Assembly (NCBI RefSeq): GCF_009649815.1
Contig: NZ_WJIC01000028.1
Span: forward strand, 34,350-98,349
Source: Nocardia sp. SYP-A9097
GTDB lineage: Bacteria; Actinomycetota; Actinomycetes; Mycobacteriales; Mycobacteriaceae
DNA: 64,000 nucleotides
Direction of reading: 5' to 3'
In this document: in pieces, positions 15,775 through 26,400 of the stretch
Layout: each line of letters starts with the position of its first letter
Numbering within the stretch: position 1 is the stretch's first letter
Translations under genes and position numbers: made by a program
Notes under the pieces: model-generated
Databases searched by the model: none
The model's input: only the letters and a program-made list of their open reading frames with translations
What the model was told of the DNA's origin: nothing

Positions 15775-18700
15775 CTACGGGGTGGATTCGGAGACGGGTT
15801 CCTCGACGGCGACGCCGTCGAGCAGCTCCAGCAGGGCGCGTGCGATCTCCAGCGGTACCGGCTTCTCATAGAGGATCGGCGGCGAGAGTTGTACCTCGGC
15901 CAGCCGCAGCCGATTGCTGAGTTCCAGCGCACCGAACGAGGTGAAGCCGAGATCGAACAGGTTCGCATCACTCGCGACCTCGGCGGCCGAGTCCAGACCC
16001 AGCACGTCCGCGGCGGCGCGGCGCACCCACTCGACCACCACCGCCTCCCGCTCGGCCCCGGAAGCACCCGCCAGTAGATGCGCGATCGAGGCCCGCTCCG
16101 GCTCGGCGGCGGTGTGCGCGCGATCGGGTCCGGGGACCACACCCCAGAATCGATCCCGGCGATCGGCGCGGCGCTGATCGCCCGGCAGCACGGCGGCGAC
16201 CACGACCGTGTCCGCACCGGCCTGCCCCACCACGTCCAGCACCCGGCGAGCGGGCACCTCCCACAGTTCGGCCGAGCCGAGCGGACGGGCCGCGCCGTGC
16301 GGGCCGGCACCGGTGAGCGGACCCCACGCGACAACCGTGCCGACGGCGCCCCGAGCCCGCCGCGCCCGTACGAGCGCCTCGAAATACGCCTGCACCGGAC
16401 CCTGATGAGCCAGTTCCGGCACTCCCAGCGTTCCGGAGGCCGGACAGCACAGCACGAACGCGGCGAGGTCGAACCCGCTGGTCAGCTGGTCGAGATTCGA
16501 GGCCGCGACCGCGGAAGCTGCCGCGGCCACCAGTCCTGCCTCGGTGAGCTCGGTACTCTCCGGATCGGCGATGTGGTCGTCCACGTGCACGACCGCGTTC
16601 AGCGGATGCTCGGCGGGGATCTCGGCCAGTACGGCGGTGAGCGCGTCGCGGTCGGTCACATCACAGGCGACGACACGCACCCGAGGGTCATCCAGCACGC
16701 CCCCGATCGCGTCGATCGGCTCCGCGGCGACGACGAGCAGCCGCTGAGCGCCGTTGGCCGCGAGCCAGGACACCGCGGCCCGGCCGAGCAGGGAAGCCAC
16801 GCCGGTCACCAGGACCGTGCCGGTCGGCGTCCAGCGCGACTCCGCGCCACCCGCGGGCGCGGGCAGCAGGCGTCTGACATAGGCGCGATGTCCGCGCACG
16901 GCAACCTGATCCTCATCCGCGTCCGCCAGCACGGTCACCAGGCGACCGAGCGAGACGGCATCGGCGGGGTCCGGCACATCGATCAGGCCGCCCCACCCGC
17001 CCGGCGGCTCCGCCAGCAGGGCCTGAGCCAATCCCCATACGGGGGCCTGACCACTCGACGGGACCGGCGGGGTACCGGAGCCGGGTACCGCGACGGCTGC
17101 ACGGGTGATCACCCACAGCGGGGCCTCGATCCGCGCGGCGGTCAGCGCTCGCAGTACCCGGAGCACCGTCACCGCTCCGCCGAAATGCGTTGCGACACCG
17201 GCATTCTCGGCGACGATCAGGACGACACCGGCCGCGGTCGGCAGCGGACCGCCGGCCCCCGCAGCCAGGTCCGCCGGATCCGCGCCATGGTCGGGGATGG
17301 TCACGGTCGCCACATCCGCGCCCCCTGTCCGCAGCGCGGCGGCCACCGAAAGCGCGTACGCGCCGGTCGATTCGGACTCGGGAGTCAGCAGCAGCCATGA
17401 ACCGGACAGCGGCGCGGACTCCGCCGCCGGGAGCGCCCGCCAGCCGATCCGGAAGCGTCGTTCCTCGCGGTCATGCCAGTGCGACAGACCGGGCAGTAGC
17501 GCGGCGAGATCGGCCCGCTGTGCCGCGGAGAACCCGAGCAGCTCGGCGAGTCCCTCGGCGTTCCCCGACCGCACCATATCCCAGAAACCGGAGTCGTCGC
17601 CCGGGCCGGCGCCCGCAACCGGATCGGTATCCCGGATCCAATACGAGCGGCGTTGAAAAGCATAGGGCGGCAACGATACTCGCTCCGCGTCGGCACCTTC
17701 GAATACCGCGGGCCAGTCGATCTGAGCACCGGTGACGAACAGACGGCACAGCGCGGTCAATGCCGACCGCGGCTCGGGACGGCGGGGCTGCAGGACCGGC
17801 GTCAAGCTCGGCGGCGCGGAGACCCCCTCGTAGCGGGCCAGCGCCGTACCGGCCATGGCCGTCAAAGTGGCGTCCGGCCCCAACTCGACGAACCGGCCCA
17901 CACCGGCGCGATGCAGGGTCCCGATCGCATCGTCGAACCGCACCGCCTGGCGAATATGATCACACCAGTAGTCCGGCGAACACAGCTCGGCCACCTCCGC
18001 CACCCGGCCGGTGACATTCGAAACAATCGGCGTAGCAGCAGGTTTCAGTGTCAGACCGGCGACCACGGCCCGGAACTCCGCGACCACCTCGTCCATGTGC
18101 GGGGAGTGGAACGCATGACTCACCTTCAGTCGGCGCACCTTATGACCCGCGCCCTGGAAGTGGGCCATGACCTCCAGCGCGGCCGCCTCGTCACCCGAAA
18201 TCACCACCGCGCGTGGGCCATTGACCGCCGCGATCCCGAGACCCGCACGCTCGCGCAGTACGGCCAGAACCTCCTCTTCGGCCGCCTCGATCGCCACCAT
18301 CGCACCGTCGGCGCGCGCGGACTGCATCAGCCGGCCACGCGCGGCGACCATCGCCGCGGCATCGGGCAGCGTCAGCACACCGGCGACATGCGCGGCGACC
18401 AACTCCCCGATCGAATGACCGACCAGAAAATCGGGGGTCGAACCCCACTGCGCGAGTAGCCGATACAGCGCCGTCTCCAGCGCGAACAGCGCGGGCTGGG
18501 TATACCTCGTCTGATTCAGCAGATCCGAATCCGGGCTGCCCTGATCGGCGAACATCAATGCCCGCAGCGATCGGTCCAGATGCGGTTCGAATGCCGCGCA
18601 CACCTCGTCGAGCGCCGCCGCGAATACCGGAAACGCCTGGTACAGGCCCTTACCCATACCGGCGCGCTGCGATCCCTGGCCCGTGAACATGAACGCGGTC

Positions 18701-20391
18701 GGCCCCTGGCCGGTGGTGGTCCCCTGCACCGTATTGGGCGCGGACTCACCGGCCGCCACACTGTCGAGACCCTGCAGCAGCGCGTCCAGGTCCGCACCCA
18801 CCAGGGCCGCCCGATGTTCGAAATGCGCGCGGCCGGTGGCGAGGGAGAACCCGACGTCCGCGGGTCGCAGGTCCGGATGTTGCCGCACCCGTTCACGCAG
18901 GCGAGCGGCCTGCTCCCGCAACGCCGGTGCGGTGCGCGCGGACAGGACCCACGGGACCATCCGCGAATCGGCGGCCCGCGCGGGGGCTGCCGCGACCGGC
19001 CGTTGTTCGACGATGACATGCGCATTCGTGCCCGAAATACCGAACGACGAGACACCCGCACGACGCGGTCTGCCGTCCCGGGTATCCCATTCGCGGGCCC
19101 GGGTGAGCAGCTCGACAGCGCCCGTATCCCAATCCACGTGCGGCGTAGGCGCATCCACGTGCAGGGTGCGCGGCATGACGCCGTGGCGCATGGCCTCGAC
19201 CATCTTGATGACCCCGGCGATACCGGCCGCACCCTGCGTATGACCGATATTCGATTTCACCGAACCGAGCCAGAGCGGACGCTCGGGATCACGATGCCGG
19301 CCGTACGTCGCGAGCAGGGCTTGGGCTTCGATGGGATCACCCAGCGACGTCCCGGTGCCATGCGCCTCCACCGCATCGATATCCTCGGCCGCCAATCCGG
19401 CATCGGCCAGTGCCTGCCGGATCAACCGTTCCTGCGACGGCCCGTTGGGGGCGGTCAAACCATTACTGGCACCGTCCTGATTCACCGCCGAACCGCGCAC
19501 CACGGCCAGGATCGGATGCCCATTGGCCTCGGCATCGGAAAGCCGTTCCAGCAGTACCATTCCGGCGCCCTCACCCCAGCCGGTACCGTCCGCCGCCGCC
19601 GCGAACGACTTGCACCGGCCGTTCGCCGCGAGCCCGCCCTGCCGGGAGAATTCGACGAACACACCCGGCGTGGCCATCACGGTGACGCCGCCCGCCAGGG
19701 CCATCGAACATTCGCCCTTCCGCAACGCCTGAGCCGCCAGATGAATGGCCACCAGCGATGACGAGCAGGCGGTATCGACGGTCAGGGCCGGACCCTCCAG
19801 GCCCAGGTTGTACGCGATCCGGCCGGACACCACACTGCCCGCGCTGCCGATCCCGAGTAGGCCCTCGAGGTCCTCATCGGGCAGCCGCACACTGTTGGCG
19901 TAGTCGCCGTAGAGCACCCCGGCGAACACTCCGGTACGGGTTCCGCGCATCGCGGCCGGGTCGATCCCGGCCCGTTCGAACACCTCCCACGAGGTTTCCA
20001 GCAGCAATCGCTGCTGCGGATCCATGGCGGTCGCCTCGCGCGGGCTGATACCGAAGAATCCGGCATCGAAGGCCGCCGCGTCATAGAGGAATCCGCCCTC
20101 GCTGGTGTAACTCTTTCCGCGTGCCCGCTGATCGGTGTCGAACAGATTGTCCAGATCCCAACCCCGATCCTGCGGGAATTCGGAGATCGCGTCCCGTTCG
20201 CCGGCGACCAGCTCCCACAATTCCTCCGGAGATGTCACATCGCCGGGGTAGCGGCAGCTCATCGCGACGATCGCGATCGGCTCGCGGCTCGCGGATTCCA
20301 TCTCCTGCACACGTTGCCGGGTTTGGTGCAGGTCGGCGGTCACCCACTTGAGGTAATCGACCAGCTTCTGTTCCCTGTCCGAGTTCGTCAT
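15775..20391 (-). CDS. Type I PKS, terminal module of line A: KS-AT(malonyl)-KR(inactive)-ACP, no thioesterase
   Basis: 1538 aa. An N-terminal coiled-coil docking segment (about 1-34) precedes KS (36-460: C209 in TACSSS, H344 in HGTGT, H384 in NIGH) and AT (about 565-870: S660 in GHSIGE, HAFH at 759-762, the malonyl signature). A degenerate KR follows (about 1180-1390), then ACP (about 1440-1525, serine in LGFTSFGAL). In the KR the cofactor motif reads TGVASLLG, the catalytic serine region reads LCCPASG and the expected Tyr is replaced, so the module should leave a beta-keto group. No thioesterase or reductase follows. That suits off-loading by the KAS III-like synthase at 5927-6967, which needs a beta-ketoacyl-ACP. 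It lies 54 bp after the previous PKS gene. Confidence 0.93.
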   Translation of the reverse strand: MTNSDREQKLVDYLKWVTADLHQTRQRVQEMESASREPIAIVAMSCRYPGDVTSPEELWELVAGERDAISEFPQDRGWDLDNLFDTDQRARGKSYTSEGGFLYDAAAFDAGFFGISPREATAMDPQQRLLLETSWEVFERAGIDPAAMRGTRTGVFAGVLYGDYANSVRLPDEDLEGLLGIGSAGSVVSGRIAYNLGLEGPALTVDTACSSSLVAIHLAAQALRKGECSMALAGGVTVMATPGVFVEFSRQGGLAANGRCKSFAAAADGTGWGEGAGMVLLERLSDAEANGHPILAVVRGSAVNQDGASNGLTAPNGPSQERLIRQALADAGLAAEDIDAVEAHGTGTSLGDPIEAQALLATYGRHRDPERPLWLGSVKSNIGHTQGAAGIAGVIKMVEAMRHGVMPRTLHVDAPTPHVDWDTGAVELLTRAREWDTRDGRPRRAGVSSFGISGTNAHVIVEQRPVAAAPARAADSRMVPWVLSARTAPALREQAARLRERVRQHPDLRPADVGFSLATGRAHFEHRAALVGADLDALLQGLDSVAAGESAPNTVQGTTTGQGPTAFMFTGQGSQRAGMGKGLYQAFPVFAAALDEVCAAFEPHLDRSLRALMFADQGSPDSDLLNQTRYTQPALFALETALYRLLAQWGSTPDFLVGHSIGELVAAHVAGVLTLPDAAAMVAARGRLMQSARADGAMVAIEAAEEEVLAVLRERAGLGIAAVNGPRAVVISGDEAAALEVMAHFQGAGHKVRRLKVSHAFHSPHMDEVVAEFRAVVAGLTLKPAATPIVSNVTGRVAEVAELCSPDYWCDHIRQAVRFDDAIGTLHRAGVGRFVELGPDATLTAMAGTALARYEGVSAPPSLTPVLQPRRPEPRSALTALCRLFVTGAQIDWPAVFEGADAERVSLPPYAFQRRSYWIRDTDPVAGAGPGDDSGFWDMVRSGNAEGLAELLGFSAAQRADLAALLPGLSHWHDREERRFRIGWRALPAAESAPLSGSWLLLTPESESTGAYALSVAAALRTGGADVATVTIPDHGADPADLAAGAGGPLPTAAGVVLIVAENAGVATHFGGAVTVLRVLRALTAARIEAPLWVITRAAVAVPGSGTPPVPSSGQAPVWGLAQALLAEPPGGWGGLIDVPDPADAVSLGRLVTVLADADEDQVAVRGHRAYVRRLLPAPAGGAESRWTPTGTVLVTGVASLLGRAAVSWLAANGAQRLLVVAAEPIDAIGGVLDDPRVRVVACDVTDRDALTAVLAEIPAEHPLNAVVHVDDHIADPESTELTEAGLVAAAASAVAASNLDQLTSGFDLAAFVLCCPASGTLGVPELAHQGPVQAYFEALVRARRARGAVGTVVAWGPLTGAGPHGAARPLGSAELWEVPARRVLDVVGQAGADTVVVAAVLPGDQRRADRRDRFWGVVPGPDRAHTAAEPERASIAHLLAGASGAEREAVVVEWVRRAAADVLGLDSAAEVASDANLFDLGFTSFGALELSNRLRLAEVQLSPPILYEKPVPLEIARALLELLDGVAVEEPVSESTP

Positions 20392-20445
20392 GGCAGGTGA
20401 GCGTCCTTCCGAGCTGTGATCGGTGCGTTGTTCATGTGCGCCGTC

Positions 20446-23400
20446 CTATCGGCCGGACGCGGGCGGGACGGAGGAGGAGGTGAACGAGCCGAGCTCCCGG
20501 TCCAGCGCACCGAACAACTCGTCGTCGGTGGCCGGTTCGAAGACCTCGCCCGCGCCGTCGGGTTCATCACCCAACCTGCGCAGCAGGGCTTCGAGCCGGG
20601 TCGCGAAGGATGCTCGCAGCGGGTCGCCGGCCGGGCGGGCGAGCAGGTCGGCCTCGATGCGCGCCAAACCCTCCAGAGCCGGGCCGTCACCCGCCGGGGT
20701 GTCCGGGGTGATCCGGGTTCGCACGTAGCCGACGATGGCGTCGATGGTGGGGTAGTCGAAGATCAGCGTCGCGGGCAGCCGCAACCCCGTCACGGCACTG
20801 AGCCGGTTGCGGAGCTGGACGGCGGTGAGCGAGTCGAAACCCAGATCCTTGAGTGGACGCTCGGCATCGATATCGTCCGAATCGGCATGGCCGAGCACCT
20901 CGGCGATCTGGGTACGGACCGTGCCCAGAATGACCGCCGACTGCTCCGCCGCGTCCAACCCGGCCAACTCCCGGGTCAGATTCGCCACGTCACCGGAGTC
21001 CGCGATACCGTGACCGACCAGGTCGCGCAGTACCGCCGGTATCGTCCCGAATTCCCGATCACGCTGGTACACACCGAGATTCACGCGTGCCGGGACGACC
21101 GCCGCCCGATCGACCAGCAGCGCCGCGTCCAGTAGACCGAGCGCCTCCGCGGACGGCATGAGCCCCAGGCCCGGACCGCCGGCGCGCAGCGCCGCGAGAT
21201 CCGTACCCTCGGCGGCCCACTGCCCCCAGGCCAGGCTGACCGCGTGCCGCCCCGCCGCGCGCCGCCGTGCGGCGAGCGCGTCCAGGAAGGCGTCCGCGGC
21301 GGCCACGCCGCTCTGGTTCGGATCGCCGAGCACTCCCGCGGTGGTGGAGTACAGCACGAACGCGGCCAGGTCGAGCTCCGCGGTGGCCCCGTGCAGCTGC
21401 CAGGCCGCGGCCACCGTCGCCTCGGGCGTCTCGGCCCTGAAGGTGTGGAAGATCGCGGTCAGCGGGTGCCGCGAGTCGACGGCATCGACCATCGCTCGCA
21501 CGCCGGCACTCTCGCACAGGTCCACCTCGACGATCTCGACCTGCGCGCCCGCCGCGATGAGTTCGCGCCGCAGTTCGTCATCGCCACCGCAGAGCAGCAG
21601 CCGCCGCACACCGTAGCGGGTGACCAGATGCCGCGCGGTGGCCGCACCCCGGGGAGCGTCACCGCCGGTGAGCAGTACGGTGCCGTCGGGGTCGAAGGCC
21701 ACGCCCGGCCCGTCGCCGACGGGCGCACGAGTGAGTCGCGGCACGAACCACTCGCCACCGCGCAGTGCGAGCTGTGGTTCATCACCACCCGCCACCGCCT
21801 GCAGCAGATCGGCGGACGGGTCCGCGGTATCGAGGTCGATCAGCACGACGCGACCGGGATACCGGACCTGAAGACCGCGGACCGCGCCCCATACCGTGGC
21901 GGCCGCGACATCGGAGACGATCTCACCTTCGTGGACCGGCACCGCGCCCCGGGTGACGACCAACAGCCGGGAGTCGTCCAGCAGGGGTTCGTCGAGCAGC
22001 TCGGCGATCCATTCCAGGACACCGCGCGCCAGCTCGCCGGCGGCGGTCCGAACATCCGTGTCCGGGGCGGCGGCCGCGGCGAGCAGCACCACATCCGGGG
22101 CCAGGAAGTCGGCGTCGAATACCGGTCGATCGTGGAACGACAGCACCTCCGAGCCCGCGGCGACCAAGGCCTCGGAGAGTCCCGAAGCCGAGTCGACGGC
22201 CCAGACCCCGATCGTCGGCGTCTGCTCGGACCGGGCCGCGGACACCCAGTCCAGCTGATAGATCGAGCGCTGACCCGCGGCGCGCGCACTCGCCAGTTGC
22301 TGTGGTGAGACCGCCCGCAATGCCAGCGCGTCGACCTCCGCGACCGGCACACCGTGCGAATCATCCAGTCGCAGTGAGACTTCCCCGTCGCCGATCGCGC
22401 CTATCCGTGCCCGTATCAGCCCCCGCGCGGCAGCCCGTTGCCGAACACCGTTCCAGGAGAACGGCATTCGTATCTCGGCCCGCTCCTGACCTGGCTCGGC
22501 GTCGAACAGGGCGACCAACAGCGCGGCGTCCAGCAATGCGGGGTGGATACGGTGACCGGCGGCGTCGGGCACCGCAATCTCGGCGTAGATATCGTCACCG
22601 TCACGCCAGGCCGCACGCAGATTGTCGAAGGCGGGCTGGTACTCGACACCCAGACCCAGCGCCCGCTCCCGCAGTTCGGCGAGATCGACCGGCACCGCGG
22701 ACGCCGGGGGCACCGTACCCGGCAGACCCGCACCGCGGCGGCCGCTGTCGGCCGTCGCGGCGACCAGAGTGGCACTCGCGTGCAACGTCCACTCCAGGTT
22801 CTCCCGGATATCGTCACCGACCGGCCGGGAGTACACCGTCACCGCGCGCCGACCGGTCTGCCCGTCGAGTTCGCGGACCCGCACCTGCAGGTGGCATCGG
22901 ACGCCGGGCTCCAGCACCAGCGGCGCCTGCACCGTCAACTCCTCGATCTGCGGGGTATCGGTGTCCGCCGCGGCATGCAGGGCCAGATCCAGGTACGCGC
23001 TGCCGGGCAGCAGCACGGTGCCCAGAATGCGATGCCCGGCGATCCACGGCTTGGCGGTGGCGGTCAGCATGGCGGTGAGCACCCGGCCCTGCTCGCCCGG
23101 AAGTTCCACCGCCGCACCGAGAATCGGATGATTGGCGTCGGTCAGGCCGAGCGAGACCGGGTCGCCGTGGGTGGTGGGGGCATCGAGCCAGAAGCGTTCC
23201 CGGGCGAAGGCGTATGTCGGCAGGTCGATCACCCGGCCCGCCGGGATCACCGCGTCCCAGTCGGGGCTGTGGCCGTGCAGATGCGCCTCGGCCACCGCGG
23301 CCGTGAATCGCGCCGAACCACCGTCATCGCGTTGCAGCGTGCCGATGGCCACCGCATTGCGGCCGGTCTCGGCGAGGGTGTCGGTGAGCGGCGCCGTCAG

Positions 23401-26400
23401 CACCGGATTGGCACTGACCTCGATGAACAGCGTGTGGCCGGCCTCGGACAGCGCCCGCACGGTGTCCCGCAGCCGTACCGGTTCGGCCAGGTTGCGATAC
23501 CAGTAGGCGGCGTCCAGGGTGGCACCGCCGATGAGCCCGCCGGTCACGGTCGAATAGAACGGGATCGCCCCGGCACCGGGCGCGGTGGCGGCCAGATCGT
23601 CCAGCACGCGGCCGCGAATCGACTCCACATGCGGTGAGTGCGAGGCGAATGTGGCCGGGAGTACCCGCGCCCGATAACCGTCGGCCTCGCACACGGAGAC
23701 GAACTCGGTGACGGCATCGATCGGTCCGGCGATCACGGTCGCGGCCGGGCCGATCATGCCCGCCACGTACATGCCGGGCCGTCCCGTGAGCCGGTCGGTG
23801 ATCTCCTCGGCCGGTGCCGCGACCGAGGCCAGGGTGCCGGTCTCGAGCAGTGGGAGGGCGGCCTGGGCGCGCAGGGTGACGATGCGCGCGGAATCCTCCA
23901 GCGACAGCACACCCGAGACGTAGGCCGCGGCGATCTCACCCTGGGACTGACCGACCACCGCGTCCGGATGGATGCCGCGCGCACGCCACAGTGCGGCGAG
24001 GCCGATCATGACCGCCCACAGCGTGGGTTGCAGCACCTCCATCCGAGTCAGCGATGCGGCACCCGCGTCGGTGGTGAGCACCTCGTGCAGATCCCAGTCC
24101 ACGAAGGGTGTCAGTGCGGCGGCGCAGGCGCGCAGCTGCTCGGCGAAGACCGGTTCGGTGGCGAGCAGGTCGCGGGCCATCGCGGCCCACTGCCAGCCCT
24201 GACCCGGGAAAACGAACACCAGTCCGCCCGAGCGGGCGGGCAGCGGTCCCGTGACCGGCAGCACTCCGGCGGTCGGCGTCTGCGTGGTCAGCGCGTCCAG
24301 CGCGGTGATCGCCTCATCCCGGTCGGCGGCGACGACCGCGGCGCGGTACTCGAATTGGGTTCGGCCCTGGACCAGCGAATAGGCCACATCCCGCAGACTC
24401 CGCGCCGGGTCTTCGGCCAGGAACGCGCGCAGCCGCGCGGCCTGTGCTGCCACCCCGCGCGCCGACTTCGCCGACACGACCAGGGGCAGCGCCACGGGTT
24501 GCGGTTCCGGTTCCGGCTCCGCGCCCGAGTACACCGGGGCCTGTTCGAGGATGACGTGCGCGTTGGTGCCCGAGATCCCGAAGGATGACACCCCCGCGCG
24601 GCGGGGACGGTCACCCTCGACGGACCAGTCCCGGGCCCGGGTGAGCAGCGCGACGGTGCCCTCGCTCCAATCCACATGCGGGGTCGGCTCGTCGATGTGC
24701 AGTGTTCTGGGCAGCACGCCGTGCCGCATGGCCTGCACCATCTTTATGACTCCGCCCACACCGGCCGCAGCCTGCGAGTGACCGATATTCGACTTCAGCG
24801 ACCCCAGCCACAGCGGGGTCCGGGGATCCCGGTCGCGGCCGTAGGTGGCCAGCAGGGCCTGTGCCTCGATGGGATCACCGAGCGCGGTACCGGTGCCGTG
24901 CGCCTCGACCGCATCCACACCGTCCGCGGATACTCCCGCATTGGCCAGCGCCTGCCGAATCACCCGCTCCTGCGAGGGTCCGTTGGGTGCGCTCAAACCA
25001 TTGCTGGCACCGTCCTGGTTGGTTGCCGAACCGCGGATGACGGCCAGAATCGGGTGTCCATTGGCGATCGCGTCGGACTGGCGTTCGAGCAACAACATGC
25101 CCGCGCCCTCCGCGAACCCGGTACCGTCGGCCCCCGCGGCGAACGCCTTGCAGCGGCCGTCGAACGCGAGCACGCGCTGCCTGGCGAAGTCGATGAACAC
25201 ATCCGGGCTGGTATTCACGGTGACGCCACCGGCCAGCGCCATACTGCATTCCCCATTGCGCAGCGACTGCGCGGCCAGGTGAATGGCGACCAGCGACGAG
25301 GAGCAGGCGGTATCGATACTGACCGCCGGGCCTTCGAAACCCAGGGTGTAGGCGATCCGGCCGGAGGCGACACTGCCGGTCTTGCCGGTCAGCAGATAGC
25401 CCTCGACGTCGTGCGCGCCGTTCGACGCCGCGGTCGTCGTGGACGGACCGTACTGCTGGGTGATCACACCGGTGAACACGCCGATCGGCGTGCCGCGCAA
25501 CGTGTTCGGTGGAATCGCCGCCCGCTCGAGCACCTCCCAGCTGGTCTCCAGCAGCATTCGCTGCTGCGGATCCATGGCCAGGGCCTCGCGCGGATTGATG
25601 CCGAAGAACGCGGGATCGAAATCCGCTGCCTCGGTGACGAATCCGCCGGTTGTCGCGTACGTGGTGCCCGCGTGTTCGGGGTCCGGGTGGTAGATCCCGG
25701 CGATATCCCAGCCGCGGTTCGACGGGAACGTTCCGATCGCGTCCTGCTCGTCGACCAGCAGCCGCCACAGTTCTTCGGGCGAGTCGACCCCACCGGGGTA
25801 GCGGCAGGCCATCGCGACGATGGCGATGGGTTCGGTGGTCGCGTCGACGCGGGTACCGGGCACGACGGGCTGGGCCGGGGCCTCGGCAACGGCGTACAGC
25901 TCGGAGTGCAGATGGTCGGCGAGCGTGTCCGGGGTCGGATAGTCGAAGATCAGGGTGGCCGGAAGGCGAAGGCCCGTAACGGCTTTGAGCCGGTTGCGCA
26001 GTTCGACCGCGGTGAGCGAGTCGAACCCGAGATCCTTGAACGCCTGATGCGGCGCGATGGCCTGGGCCGAGTCATGGCCGAGGATCGCCGCCACCTGCTC
26101 GGTGAGCATGTCGACCAGGGCGTCTCGGCGCTCCGCGACCGGCAGGCTCGCCAATCGGTCGGTGACCGTGGCGGCCACCCGATTCCCGGATGTGGCCGCG
26201 GTGCGCGCCGGACTCGTCAGCAGTCCGGAGAATATCCGCGGAAGTGTGCCCTGATCGGCCAGTTCGCGCAGGGCGGAGCGTTCCAGCCGGGTCGAGACGG
26301 TGTGCGCGCGGCCACCGGCCAGCGCGGCGTCGAACAGGGCGAGACCGACTTCATTGGTAATGGGTGTCAGGCCCGATCGCCGGATCCGGTCGATATCGCG

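Noticed and set aside
15775..16300. A hidden thioesterase at the end of the line A PKS
   Set aside because: The protein stops soon after the ACP, and no GxSxG hydrolase segment follows in this or the next gene, which is the E2-like acyltransferase.
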